NCBI RefSeq assembly: GCF_013377085.1
Contig: NZ_JACAAX010000025.1
Span: 25,306 to 89,305, forward strand
DNA length: 64,000 nucleotides
DNA from: Rhodoplanes sp.
GTDB taxonomy: Bacteria > Pseudomonadota > Alphaproteobacteria > Rhizobiales > Xanthobacteraceae
Direction of reading: 5' to 3'
The notes below the pieces were generated by a model. The model was not told the DNA's origin, did no database searches, and saw nothing but the letters and a program-made list of their open reading frames with translations. The position numbers were made by a program, and so were the translations under genes. How positions within the stretch are numbered: the stretch's first letter is position 1; every line of letters begins with the position of its first letter. Shown in pieces: positions 56,672 to 64,000 of the stretch.

Positions 56672-56977
56672 ATGAGCCAGCCCCTGGTGAGGCCGCGTGT
56701 GGCGCTGCGAACCAAGACGCAGCGTCCGCCGCTCCACAAGGTGATCCTGCTCAACGACGACTTCACGCCGCGCGACTTCGTGGTCTCGGTGCTCAAGGCG
56801 GTATTCCGCATGAGCGACGACCAGGCCCATGCCGTGATGATGACGGCCCACCGCAAGGATGCCTGCGTGGTCGCGGTGTTCGCCCGCGACATCGCCGAGA
56901 CCAAGGCCACCCAGGCGATCGAGCTCGGCAAGTCGCAAGGCTATCCGCTGTTCTTCACCACCGAGCCCGAGGAATAG
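56672..56977 (+). CDS. clpS: ClpS-family adaptor of the Clp protease
   Basis: A 101-aa adaptor that delivers N-degron substrates to ClpAP. Core: HKVILLNDDFTPRDFVVSVL, then FRMSDDQAHAVMMTAHRKDA and DIAETKATQAIELGKSQGYP. The start at 56672 (ATGAGCC) has CAGGAGA upstream; the in-frame codon at 56657 is less suitable. The KDACVV segment in place of the usual HxxGxxxxG pattern suggests the ClpS2 paralogue found in alphaproteobacteria. clpA is not in this window. Confidence 0.9.
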   Translation: MSQPLVRPRVALRTKTQRPPLHKVILLNDDFTPRDFVVSVLKAVFRMSDDQAHAVMMTAHRKDACVVAVFARDIAETKATQAIELGKSQGYPLFFTTEPEE

Positions 56978-57025
56978 GGCCGGGCGGCGCCGGACGGCAG
57001 GCCCTTCCACCGGAACTTCGCCGCC

Positions 57026-57556
57026 TCAGGCGATCTTCAGATAGCTGAAGCCGTGGCTCTGCAACTCGGCGACCGAGGCCACGCCCGACGGCACGAGCTT
57101 GAGGAACGGGTCGCTGCGCGCCTTGGCGACGTCGATGCTCAGCCGCTTGAAGGTGATCTGGCAGAGGTATCCCTCGACCCCGTATTTCGCCAGGCCGGCA
57201 AAGCGCGTGTAGAGGTCCGGGTCGACCGTCTGGCTCGCCCACGGCGTGCCGGACACGTCCTCGAGGAAGAACTTCAGTCCCGGGCCGTGCGCCACCACGA
57301 CGATCTTCAGCCGCATCGGGTCGAAGTCGTAGACCGACAGGTGGTTGCTGATGTTGCCCAGCATCTGGCCGAAGCGGGCCTGGTCGCCGAAGTCGCAGTG
57401 GTAGACGCAGGCAAAATCCGTGTCTTTCTTGAACGCGCTGAACGGCAGTGCGGCGGGTGCCGCGCCGGCCCGCCCGGCGCCTGCGAGCGCCGCGCCGGAG
57501 GCGGCGCCCGCGAGCGCGAGACTTCCGATGAAACCCCGTCGGCTGGACGTCGTCAT
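57026..57556 (-). CDS. Exported DsrE-like protein
   Basis: A 176-aa protein with a twin-arginine signal (SSRRGFIGSLALAGAASGAA) and a DsrE/YchN-type alpha/beta domain: FACVYHCDFGDQARFGQMLG, then RLKIVVVAHGPGLKFFLEDV. DsrE-fold proteins handle sulfur or small molecules; the catalytic Cys of sulfurtransferases is not clearly conserved (a Cys occurs at VYHCDF and GYLCQITF). Start at 57556 has GGAGG upstream. No operon partner apparent. Confidence 0.75.
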   Translation of the reverse strand: MTTSSRRGFIGSLALAGAASGAALAGAGRAGAAPAALPFSAFKKDTDFACVYHCDFGDQARFGQMLGNISNHLSVYDFDPMRLKIVVVAHGPGLKFFLEDVSGTPWASQTVDPDLYTRFAGLAKYGVEGYLCQITFKRLSIDVAKARSDPFLKLVPSGVASVAELQSHGFSYLKIA

Positions 57557-57665
57557 TCGTTCCTCCCGATGGCCGCGCGGGCGTTTTGGGCGGCTTTTTG
57601 ACTGGTTGTCGGTGTCCCGCGACGCCAGTCTACACGGCTGCGCGTCCCCGCGAAGGGGGAACGGA

Positions 57666-58199
57666 TCACAGGCCGGCGAGCACCAGCGCGGCGGCCAGCA
57701 GCGCCCCGAAGGCGGTCGGATAGAACGTCGTGGCGAAGCCGAAGGCGCGCGCCGCGGCGCCGCCCGCATAGCCGGCCCAGAAGGCGGCGCGGCCGAGGCT
57801 GAACAGCAGCACCAGCAGCGGGATCAGACCCATGGCGTCGAGCGGCAGCACGGTCGCCAGCGCCAGATGAACCACGGCCGCGATGGTCGCCTGCTCGTGG
57901 GTGTTCTGCAGCACGGCGCGGGCGATCGCCATTTTGGGGGTCGGCGGCCCAAACCCGCTGCCGCCGATGTCCTTCGGGGAGAAGAACCGCCCCTTGGCGA
58001 CGGCCCCGATGGTGGCGATCAACCACAGCGCCAGCACGAGATCGCAGCGCAGCGCGAAGGCGAGGCGGTCCGCCGTCGCATCGGAGTCGGGCAGCGCCAC
58101 AGCGGGCAGCAGGGCGCCGAGGCCCAGCACGGCGGCCGAGACGAGGGCGCCCGTCGCCATGCCGCGAGCGACGCCGCGCTGCTCCGCATCCAACGCCAT
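57666..58199 (-). CDS. MAPEG-family membrane protein
   Basis: A 177-aa four-helix membrane protein of the MAPEG superfamily (membrane-associated eicosanoid/glutathione metabolism). Typical pieces: LQNTHEQATIAAVVHLAL (the ExxxN/HEQ-type active-site helix) and LFSLGRAAFWAGYAGGAAAR. The start at 58199 has GGGAGG 7 nt upstream. Bacterial relatives are mostly uncharacterised; glutathione transferase activity is possible. Confidence 0.8.
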   Translation of the reverse strand: MALDAEQRGVARGMATGALVSAAVLGLGALLPAVALPDSDATADRLAFALRCDLVLALWLIATIGAVAKGRFFSPKDIGGSGFGPPTPKMAIARAVLQNTHEQATIAAVVHLALATVLPLDAMGLIPLLVLLFSLGRAAFWAGYAGGAAARAFGFATTFYPTAFGALLAAALVLAGL

Positions 58200-58333
58200 T
58201 GTCAGCCTCCCGGTCGCTGGCAAACTCCTGTCCGCAGCCTACCCCGGACGGCGCGCGGCGGCATCTTTGGCGGACTGCGCTTGCGCGAGCGGGCCGCCCG
58301 TCGCCAGGTGACGGGGCACTGAAAGGACTCCCG

Positions 58334-58804
58334 ATGAACCTCGGAGCATTCGTCGCGCTGATCGCCGCCATGGCCGCCGGCGTCGCGCTGCCGCTGCAGG
58401 CCGGCGCCAATGCCCAGCTCGCCCGCGCGCTCGGCCATCCGCTGGCGGCCGCGCTGGTGTCGGCCAGCATCAGCGCGCTGTCGATGGTGCCGGTCATGCT
58501 GCTGTTCAGGGTGACGCCGCCGACCTTCTCGGCGCTCGCCGCCGCCCCGACCTGGGTCTATGTCGGCGGGCTGTGCGGGATCGGTTTTCTGGCCATTGCC
58601 ATCACCACGGCGCCGGTGCTCGGTGCCGCGACCTTCATCGCCGTCGCGGTCGCGGGGCAGATGATCGCCTCGGTGGCGTTCGACCATTTCGGTCTGGTCG
58701 GATTCCCCGAGCGCCCGGCGACGCCGCTTCGCCTCGTCGGCATTGCGCTGGTGGTGGTCGGCGTCGCCCTGGTGCAGCTCACCGGCCAGCCGAAGGGGCC
58801 GTGA
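58334..58804 (+). CDS. YdcZ/DMT-family membrane protein
   Basis: A 156-aa protein with about five hydrophobic helices of the DUF606/YdcZ branch of the drug/metabolite transporter superfamily: FVALIAAMAAGVALPLQAGA, LARALGHPLAAALVSASISA and FGLVGFPERPATPLRLVGIA. Half-size members work as homo- or heterodimers. ATG at 58334 with AAAGGA upstream. No partner is adjacent. Confidence 0.85.
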   Translation: MNLGAFVALIAAMAAGVALPLQAGANAQLARALGHPLAAALVSASISALSMVPVMLLFRVTPPTFSALAAAPTWVYVGGLCGIGFLAIAITTAPVLGAATFIAVAVAGQMIASVAFDHFGLVGFPERPATPLRLVGIALVVVGVALVQLTGQPKGP

Positions 58805-58890
58805 CGGCGGCGCGTGCATTCGGCAACGTGCGAGGGTGGCGCGGGAATCACGGCGGCGACAGGATGGCGGCAGCGCGGCACCCGACGCGC

Positions 58891-58920
58891 TTGACATCGC
58901 CGGCGCTCCGGCAGTATGGC
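58891..58920 (+). promoter_or_regulatory. Candidate promoter of the aminotransferase leader
   Basis: TTGACA (58891-58896), 18 bp, TATGGC (58915-58920). The predicted start of transcription falls at about 58927, where the Arg-rich leader frame begins. Confidence 0.5.
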
Positions 58921-58926
58921 CCCGCC

Positions 58927-59016
58927 ATGATGTCGAACCGGACCACCTTGCGCGCTGGACTCCGCCGTCGCTCGCTCGACGATGCCGGGTCGCGCCATGT
59001 CCGACGACAATGCTGA
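58927..59016 (+). CDS. Possible Arg-rich leader peptide (29 aa)
   Basis: MMSNRTTLRAGLRRRSLDDA... contains eight Arg in 29 residues, including a run of three, and ends at TGA in the first leader hairpin. The ATG coincides with the predicted transcription start, so translation would be leaderless. The hairpin at 59011-59032 (TGCTGA/TCAGCA) and the terminator at 59041-59070 follow. It may be an arginine-sensing attenuator; random Arg abundance in high-G+C DNA is the alternative. Confidence 0.3.
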   Translation: MMSNRTTLRAGLRRRSLDDAGSRHVRRQC

Positions 59017-59040
59017 ACATTTGAGGTCAGCACGTTTTCG

Positions 59041-59070
59041 AGAAGGCCGCACCCCGCAGTGCGGCCTTCT
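59041..59070 (+). terminator. Terminator/attenuator hairpin before the aminotransferase gene
   Basis: A perfect 12-bp stem AGAAGGCCGCAC / GTGCGGCCTTCT with loop CCCGCA, followed by TGCTTT. It lies 42 bp before the start at 59112, so it either ends the ydcZ transcript or acts as an attenuator in the leader. Confidence 0.6.
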
Positions 59071-59111
59071 TGCTTTCGGGCCGCCTGCTCATTCCGGATC
59101 AGGAGCCCGAC

Positions 59112-60308
59112 ATGACCATCCAGACCCCATCGTTCGATGCCTTGATGGAGATCACGGCACGGCCGCCCATCGTCTTCGTCAGAGGCGAGGGTGCCTGGCT
59201 GTGGGACGACAGCGGCCGCCGCTATCTCGATTTCGTGCAGGGCTGGGCGGTGAACTGCCTCGGCCACGCGCCGGCGCTGGTCGCCGATGCTCTGGCCGAG
59301 CAGGCCGGGCTGCTGCTGACGCCGAGCCCGGCCTTCTACAATGCGCCGGCGATCGCGCTGGCCGAGGCGCTGGTGGCGCAGAGCTGCTTCGATCGCGTCT
59401 TCTTCACCAACTCCGGCGCCGAAGCGATCGAAGGCGCCATCAAGCTTGCCCGCAAATACGGCGCGCTGCATCGCGGCGGCGCCCATGAGATCATCACCTT
59501 CGACGGCGGGTTTCACGGACGGACGCTGGCCGCGATGTCGGCGTCCGGCAAGAAAGCCTTCGAGCCGCTGTTCGAGCCGAAAGTGTCGGGATTTCCGAAA
59601 GCGCGGCTCAACGATCTCGAGTCCGTGAAGGCGCTGATCGGAAACCGGACCGTCGCGGTGATGCTCGAGCCGATCCAGGGCGAGGCCGGCGTGCGGCCGG
59701 CCACCGTCGAGTTTCTGCAGGCGCTGCGCGCCCTGACCTCCGCGCACGGCCTGCTGCTCGTCGTCGATGAAATCCAGACCGGGATCGGCCGCACCGGAAC
59801 GCTGTTCGCCTACGAGCAGGCCGTCATCACGCCCGATCTGATGACGATCGGCAAGGGCATCGGCGGCGGCGTCCCGCTCGGTGCGCTGCTCGCCACCGAA
59901 GCCGCGTCGTGCTTCGAGCACGGCGACCAGGGCGGCACCTACAACGGCAATCCACTGATGTGCGCCGTCGGCGTCGCCGTGCTGCGGCAGATCGGCCGCC
60001 CGGCGTTTCTCCGGGCGGTGCGGGAGGCCGGGGAATTTCTGCGCAGCGAATTGCAGCGGCTCTCGGCGCGGCACGGCCTCGGCGAGGTCCGCGGCCGGGG
60101 CCTTCTGCTCGCGCTCGATCTGCAACGGCCGATCGGCGGCGCAGTCTTGGCGCAGGCGCGCCAGGGCGGGCTGCTGCTCAACGCGCCCCGGCCGGATGCG
60201 CTCCGCTTCATGCCGGCCCTCGACGTGACCCGCGACGAGATCGCCGCGATGATCTCGATCCTCGACGGCGTTCTCGGCGACGTCCTCGGCGGCGTCGCGG
60301 CGCCGTAG
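59112..60308 (+). CDS. Class III aminotransferase, acetylornithine transaminase type
   Basis: A 398-aa PLP enzyme of the acetylornithine/succinyldiaminopimelate aminotransferase group. PLP Lys248 in [12 protein letters not shown], Asp219 in [13 protein letters not shown], the phosphate loop [20 protein letters not shown] and [11 protein letters not shown], and the PIQGEAGV segment. Start at 59112 (ATGACCATC) with AGGAG upstream. The [15 protein letters not shown] segment fits ArgD-like enzymes closely. Probably arginine or lysine biosynthesis; a paralogue role is possible. Confidence 0.9.
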   Translation: MTIQTPSFDALMEITARPPIVFVRGEGAWLWDDSGRRYLDFVQGWAVNCLGHAPALVADALAEQAGLLLTPSPAFYNAPAIALAEALVAQSCFDRVFFTNSGAEAIEGAIKLARKYGALHRGGAHEIITFDGGFHGRTLAAMSASGKKAFEPLFEPKVSGFPKARLNDLESVKALIGNRTVAVMLEPIQGEAGVRPATVEFLQALRALTSAHGLLLVVDEIQTGIGRTGTLFAYEQAVITPDLMTIGKGIGGGVPLGALLATEAASCFEHGDQGGTYNGNPLMCAVGVAVLRQIGRPAFLRAVREAGEFLRSELQRLSARHGLGEVRGRGLLLALDLQRPIGGAVLAQARQGGLLLNAPRPDALRFMPALDVTRDEIAAMISILDGVLGDVLGGVAAP

Positions 60309-60476
60309 CCGGGCGGAGCGCGGCGGTGCGCCGGAGCGATCGAGAGTCCCGGATGTCCCCCGTTCCGTCCTAGCTTCCGCTCGCTGCGTCCGGACGGTGC
60401 TTCCGCCGAAATCCGGATGCCACGCCGGCCGGTTCGGGCTAGGGTCCGGCCGTCGACCATCCTGCAAGGAGAAGGC

Positions 60477-60932
60477 ATGCCCGTTCCGACCCGCCGACAA
60501 ACCCTGTCGGTCCTCGGCCTCGTCGCCGCATCGGCCGTTTCGGCCGGCCTCGTCCGCCCCGCTCACGCACAATCCGGAAAAACCATGACCACCGCATCAG
60601 GCTTGACCATCACCGACATCGAGATCGGCACCGGCGCGACGCCCACCCGCGGCCAGACCTGCGTGATGCACTACACCGGCTGGCTGTTCGAGAACGGCGC
60701 CAAGGGCAAGAAATTCGACTCCTCGCACGACCGCGGGCAGCCGTTCGAGTTCCCGATCGGGGCCGGCCGGGTGATCAAGGGCTGGGACGAGGGCGTCGCC
60801 ACCATGCAGGTCGGCGGCAAGCGCACCCTGGTGATCCCGCCCGAGCTCGGCTACGGCGCTCGCGGCGCCGGCGGCGTCATCCCGCCCAACGCCACCCTGA
60901 ACTTCGACGTCGAGCTGCTGGGTGTGAAGTAG
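60477..60932 (+). CDS. Exported FKBP-type peptidyl-prolyl isomerase
   Basis: A 151-aa FKBP-type PPIase for periplasmic protein folding. A twin-arginine-like signal (RRQTLSVLGLVAASAVSAGL...AHAQ) precedes a compact FKBP domain: GQTCVMHYTGWLFENGAKGK, then PFEFPIGAGRVIKGWDEGVA, QVGGKRTLVIPPELGYGAR and GVIPPNATLNFDVELL. All main active-site aromatics are present. Start at 60477 with AAGGAGAAGG upstream. Confidence 0.93.
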   Translation: MPVPTRRQTLSVLGLVAASAVSAGLVRPAHAQSGKTMTTASGLTITDIEIGTGATPTRGQTCVMHYTGWLFENGAKGKKFDSSHDRGQPFEFPIGAGRVIKGWDEGVATMQVGGKRTLVIPPELGYGARGAGGVIPPNATLNFDVELLGVK

Positions 60933-61153
60933 GGGGCGCGGAGAGGAGGCGCGGTCACAGGTCATAGGGTGGGCATGCGCAGCATGCCCACGGGTGTCGG
61001 CGCATCGATCGGCCGGTGGAGCGTGTCGGCAGGGCGGCTCGCGCCTTTGCCCGCCCGACGCCGGCTTCAGCGGGGCTGGCCGAACATGGCGTCGCGCAAG
61101 GCCACCGCCCGGGCGAGGCCCTCCTCGGTGAAGACGACCGACTTGGACAGGAA
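60933..61153. other. Gene-free stretch before repeats
   Basis: About 220 bp with no credible gene and no clear terminator. Confidence 0.35.
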
Positions 61154-61309
61154 TTACGGTGACAGTGCACTCAATTGCCCCCGCGAGGATCGCTTGATCG
61201 CCGGGTATATGCGCCGGAGTCAATTGAGTGCACTGTCACCGTAACCCAATTGAGTGCACTGTCACCGTAACCTCACCGTAACCTCACCGTAACCTCGCTG
61301 TCACAGTAA
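61154..61309. repeat. 24-bp inverted/direct repeats and tandem CCTCACCGTAA
   Basis: TTACGGTGACAGTGCAC... (61154-61177) has a perfect 24-bp inverted copy at 61221-61244 and a second copy of that arm at 61247-61270. Two CCTCACCGTAA units (61271-61281, 61282-61292) and decayed copies (CCTCGCTGTCACAGTAA) follow. From memory, GGTGACAGTGCACT-type sequences are frequent around REP-associated transposases and other repeats; no transposase lies here. Confidence 0.75.
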
Positions 61310-61338
61310 CCTCGCGTAACCTCGTGAAGTCTGTCGGA

Positions 61339-61371
61339 AAGTCGGATGTGGGAAATCCGCACGTCCGGTTC
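61339..61371 (+). ncRNA. Group II intron domain V-like hairpin (remnant)
   Basis: AAGUCGGAUGUGG-GAAA-UCCGCA-CG-UCCGGUUC folds as domain V: lower helix, two-nucleotide CG bulge on the 3' side, and an upper helix capped by a GAAA tetraloop. The usual catalytic AGC reads AGU. Sequence just downstream (GATGAGCGGGGAAGGG...) could be a domain VI remnant. No reverse transcriptase or other intron domains were seen, so it is a fragment. Confidence 0.45.
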
Positions 61372-61622
61372 GATGAGCGGGGAAGGGAAACGGAGCGTTG
61401 CCGAATGGCTCGAGCCACCGCGCCCTTCCTCGACTCCACAATTGCTGTCACCGCAATTGCAGGCGCCTTGTGCCCTTAAAGGAGGCGTGTGGGGCGTTAT
61501 TTGAGCTGAAAACACGCGCGCGTTGGCGCGCGAAAAAAAATGACCAAATATCACAGACTCGTGTTTCGCCGGACGGCAGGCGGTGCCGGTAGGCTCGCAC
61601 GATAGCAGGGGGAGAGCCGCCG

Positions 61623-62603
61623 ATGATCAGCGACGAGCAATTGCGCCTGCTGTTCGAGTCAGCGCCGAATGGCATGATCGTTACGGATCACGCCGGGCGC
61701 ATCATGTTCGTCAACGCGCACGTTGAAAAGCTCTTTGGCTATTCTCGCGACGAACTGATTGGAAATCCGATCGAGACTCTGATGCCTGAGCGGTTTCGCG
61801 CGGGGCATGCGGGATTGCGTGATGCATATGCGCGCAACCCTCAACCGCGACCGATGGGATCTGGACGCGACCTGTATGGACGCCGGAAGGACGGGGACGA
61901 GTTCCCGTTGGAGATCGGCATCAATCCGTTCCGCTCTGACAGCGGGACCTTCGTGGTCGCTTCCGTTGTCGATATCAGCGAGCGGAAGCGGAACGAAGAG
62001 CACATCCGCTTCATCATGAACGAGCTGTCGCATCGTTCGAAAAATCTCCTGATGGTCGTTCTCGCCATCGCGAACCAGACGGTCCAGCGGGCGATCAGTT
62101 TCGGCGAGTTCCAGAAGCTGTTCGAGGACCGGCTGATGGCGATTGGGCGCTGCCATGATCTCCTCGTCGAGGAGGGTTGGGCGGGCGCCTCGATCGACGC
62201 GCTCATCAGTGCGCAAACTGAACCGTTTGCCGATATCGCCGCTCGCATAGACGCGGCAGGACCGGCGATAATGTTCCATCCGGAGGCGGCGCAGAATATT
62301 GGACTCGCTTTCCACGAACTCGCGATGAACTCGGTGAAGTACGGGGCCTTGTCCTCTCCCGACGGGCGCGTCGTGATCCGGTGGGATGTCGACCAGGCGC
62401 ACACGCCCAAGCGATTCCGTCTGACCTGGGAGGAGCAAGGAGGGCCGCGCGTCGATCCTCCGCGCCATGAGGGCTTCGGGCACAAGCTGCTCAGTCGCAT
62501 CGCGAAAAATTCGCCCGACGGGGCGGTGGGCGGACTTGCGTTTCGACCTGAGGGATTTTCCTGGCGGCTTGAATGCCCAGAAGAGCTGGTGATGCGGCAA
62601 TAA
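61623..62603 (+). CDS. PAS-HWE/HisKA_2-type sensor histidine kinase
   Basis: A 326-aa soluble kinase: a PAS domain (~6-120, LLFESAPNGMIVTDHAGRIM; PLEIGINPFRSDSG) and a HWE-family core with phospho-acceptor His137 (ELSHRSKNLLMVV), the N-box FHELAMNSVKYGALS (His231) and the WEEQGGP motif. It is the short-type kinase common in Hyphomicrobiales, often acting in general stress or light signalling. The ribosome site is GGGGAGAG. The last 142 bp, 62486-62627, are duplicated at 62983-63124. Third positions are less G/C-rich than in the core genes, pointing to acquisition. Confidence 0.9.
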   Translation: MISDEQLRLLFESAPNGMIVTDHAGRIMFVNAHVEKLFGYSRDELIGNPIETLMPERFRAGHAGLRDAYARNPQPRPMGSGRDLYGRRKDGDEFPLEIGINPFRSDSGTFVVASVVDISERKRNEEHIRFIMNELSHRSKNLLMVVLAIANQTVQRAISFGEFQKLFEDRLMAIGRCHDLLVEEGWAGASIDALISAQTEPFADIAARIDAAGPAIMFHPEAAQNIGLAFHELAMNSVKYGALSSPDGRVVIRWDVDQAHTPKRFRLTWEEQGGPRVDPPRHEGFGHKLLSRIAKNSPDGAVGGLAFRPEGFSWRLECPEELVMRQ

Positions 62604-62837
62604 CGACGCATTGCAGCGAAAGAAACAGGCGGTGGGTCGTCTACGCGATCGCCGACAGGCAAAGGGTCGCCCCCGTCACCGGGCGGCCTTTTTCGTTCGT
62701 GCTGACGGTTTGGAGTCGATGGCCGGTATGTCGAGCGTGTGGGGGGTCTGACCTCATTTCCTCCCGATTGCCGACGCGATTGCGGACCTGGGGCAACCGG
62801 AGGAGATCAGCGGGGTGTTCTCCGGATTTCAGAAGCG
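62604..62837. other. Gene-free stretch downstream of the HWE kinase
   Basis: About 230 bp including the end of the duplicated block (to 62627). No further gene or hairpin of note. Confidence 0.35.
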
Positions 62838-62938
62838 CGTAGGGTGGGTCAGCGCCGAAGGCGCGTAACCCGCCATTCGGCGGATGACGTGGGATTTGAC
62901 CGGTGGGTTACGGCGCTTCGCGCCTAACCCACCCTACG
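62838..62938. repeat. Palindromic GTAGGGTGGGT-type intergenic repeat
   Basis: CGTAGGGTGGGT at 62838 and ACCCACCCTACG ending at 62938 are inverted copies. GCGCCGAAGGCGCGTAACC pairs with GGTTACGGCGCTTCGCGC inside. It is a commonly dispersed intergenic palindrome in proteobacteria. Tandem fragments GGGCTACGCTTGCT follow to 62985. Confidence 0.75.
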
Positions 62939-62982
62939 AAGAACCCGGGCTACGCTTGCTACGAAGGATCCGGGCTACGCTT

Positions 62983-63124
62983 GCTGCTCAGTCGCATCGC
63001 GAAAAATTCGCTCGACGGGGCGGTGGGCGGACTTGCGTTTCGGCCCGAGGGATTTTCCTGGAGGCTTGAATGCCCGGAAGAGCTGGTGATGCGGCAATAA
63101 CGACGCATTGCAGCGAAAGAAACA
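62983..63124 (+). pseudogene. Duplicated 3' end of the HWE kinase gene
   Basis: 142 bp nearly identical to 62486-62627 (five substitutions or so), encoding LLSRIAKNSLDGAVGGLAFR to the stop codon plus 24 bp after it. It has no start or kinase core and is therefore a gene fragment. It is separated from the parent by the palindromic repeat. Confidence 0.8.
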
Positions 63125-63144
63125 TGTCGCGCCGCAAGATCTTT

Positions 63145-63176
63145 GTAGCCCGGGTCGAGCGCATCGAAACCCGGGT
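63145..63176. repeat. GTAGCCCGGG...ACCCGGG intergenic repeat
   Basis: GTAGCCCGGGTCGAGCGCAT...AAACCCGGGT: same element type as at 21333-21362. It lies between the gene fragment and the transposase. Confidence 0.65.
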
Positions 63177-63263
63177 TCGGCGACAGCCGCTGACAAGAAA
63201 GCCCCGGATTTCGCTTCGAGGCTGGGCAAGAATCGGCGGCTTTGCCGAGGTATGATTCGTCTT

Positions 63264-64000
63264 ATGACGAATCGCCCATTCAAGGCCGGCGTGAGCCGGG
63301 CGCAACCCAGTCTTCTGCCGCCGAGCGTGGAGGACTATGTCGGACCGGACAATCCGGTCCGGGCGATCGAAGCCTATGTCGAGGCGCTCGATCTGGCGAA
63401 GCTCGGGTTTCAGCATGCATCGGTTCTGGGCAACGGTGCGGGTCAGCCGCCGTATGATCCGGCCGACCTGCTGAAGCTCTATCTCTACGGCTACATCAAC
63501 CGGGTCCGCTCGTCGCGCCGGCTGGAGCGGGAGGCGCAGCGCAATCTCGAGCTGATCTGGCTGTTGCGGGGGCTGACGCCCGGCTATCGCACCATCGCCA
63601 AGTTCCGCCAGGACAACTGGGCTGCCCTCAAGGCGGCGAACCGCAGCTTCGTGCTGCTCGCCCGCGAGCTCGGCCTTTTGGGCGGCACGCTGGTGGCGAT
63701 CGACGGGGCGTTCTTCGACGGCAGTGCGAGCAAGGGGAGCATCGCGACGCGCAAGCGGCTCGCCGCCGAGCTTACGGCGATCGAGCGCGACATCGAGGCT
63801 TACGGCGCGGCGCTCGATGCGAGCGACGCCGCGGAGGCGGCTCCTCCGGACGGCGACGATCGCAGCACCGGGGGTGGCGGCGACGTCGGGCGGAAGATGT
63901 CGACCCTGATGGCGAAGCGGGCCAGCCTGAAGGCCGATCTCGACCGGCTGGCGGCGAGCGGCGAGACGCAGGTGTCGCGCACCGACGCGGACGCCCGGCT
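63264..64000 (+). CDS. IS1182-family transposase (cut by window end)
   Basis: An open frame running past the window edge (245 codons seen). It starts MTNRPFKAGVSRAQPSLLPP, then PYDPADLLKLYLYGYINRVR, RRLEREAQRNLELIWLLRGL, TPGYRTIAKFRQDNW, and the first catalytic Asp in LVAIDGAFFDGSASKGS. These are hallmarks of the IS1182 group of DDE transposases. An in-frame ATG at 63252 is an alternative start. The left terminal inverted repeat must lie between about 63177 and 63263 but is not identified. Truncation or integrity of the 3' part cannot be judged here. Confidence 0.92.
   Translation, partial: MTNRPFKAGVSRAQPSLLPPSVEDYVGPDNPVRAIEAYVEALDLAKLGFQHASVLGNGAGQPPYDPADLLKLYLYGYINRVRSSRRLEREAQRNLELIWLLRGLTPGYRTIAKFRQDNWAALKAANRSFVLLARELGLLGGTLVAIDGAFFDGSASKGSIATRKRLAAELTAIERDIEAYGAALDASDAAEAAPPDGDDRSTGGGGDVGRKMSTLMAKRASLKADLDRLAASGETQVSRTDADAR

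Overview
The window reads as chromosomal DNA of a high-G+C alphaproteobacterium, most likely a member of Hyphomicrobiales (Rhizobiales). The evidence is gene content and order: DUF177/YceD - plsX - fabH - ihfA - MerR, a Usg protein, a DUF1476 (ATP synthase zeta-like) protein, a BcsS-like protein, a perfect CtrA-type motif, several Bug-type solute-binding proteins, and intergenic palindromes of the kind scattered through Bradyrhizobium-like genomes. Third codon positions are almost all G or C. That leaves long antisense frames open, and they are not genes. I cannot name the species.

Layout. 1-6.2 kb: envelope and lipid genes (BamE, DUF177, PlsX, FabH, IhfA, MerR, an LpxL-type acyltransferase with an extra N-terminal domain). 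6.2-11.9 kb: universal stress protein, a compact minus-strand unit with a possible small RNA or small protein, an exported glutathione peroxidase next to a zeta-subunit paralogue, a nucleoside deaminase and small proteins. 11.9-18.3 kb: DUF2339 giant membrane protein, BcsS-like protein, MFS carrier, an orphan CtrA-site/terminator pair and a shortened Uma2 gene. 18.4-23.2 kb: groESL with CIRCE-like operator, Usg, nucleoside transporter, cyclophilin-like protein. 23.5-32.4 kb: hybrid kinase, then a MatC-type dicarboxylate carrier with a DctB/DctD-like two-component pair and candidate sigma-54 signals. 32.5-40.4 kb: SH3 protein, SDR enzyme, and a catabolic cluster (Bug protein, iron alcohol dehydrogenase, DapA-family aldolase, D-2-hydroxyacid dehydrogenase) beside a GntR/FCD regulator. 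40.5-44.6 kb: the Anbu peptidase operon with transglutaminase, alpha-E and circularly permuted ATP-grasp proteins. 45-47 kb: CinA-domain protein, Gpt and an acidic protein.

The most unusual locus is 47.06-50.03 kb. A tRNA-Leu(UAA) gene is interrupted after U34 by a 236-nt group I intron. It is followed 16 nt later by one large, A+T-richer gene (857 aa; zinc ribbon plus PD-(D/E)XK-like nuclease motif), and then by a second, diverged copy of the tRNA 3' end. This looks like a one-gene cargo element seated in the tRNA with no integrase left, and it is a candidate new defence or selfish module.

50.3-60.9 kb holds GMP reductase, two near-duplicate Bug proteins around a PEBP protein, ClpS, DsrE-like, MAPEG and YdcZ proteins, an acetylornithine-type aminotransferase with a possible Arg-rich attenuator leader, and an FKBP isomerase. 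The last 3 kb is repeat-rich: 24-bp inverted repeats, a group II intron domain V-like hairpin, a HWE-type kinase with a duplicated 3' end, and an IS1182-type transposase cut by the window edge.

Themes: purine salvage (CNT carrier, deaminase, Gpt, GuaC), organic-acid uptake (MatC/DctBD, three Bug proteins), proteostasis (GroESL, Anbu, ClpS, FKBP) and envelope lipids. All calls are from reading the sequence; no database search was run.
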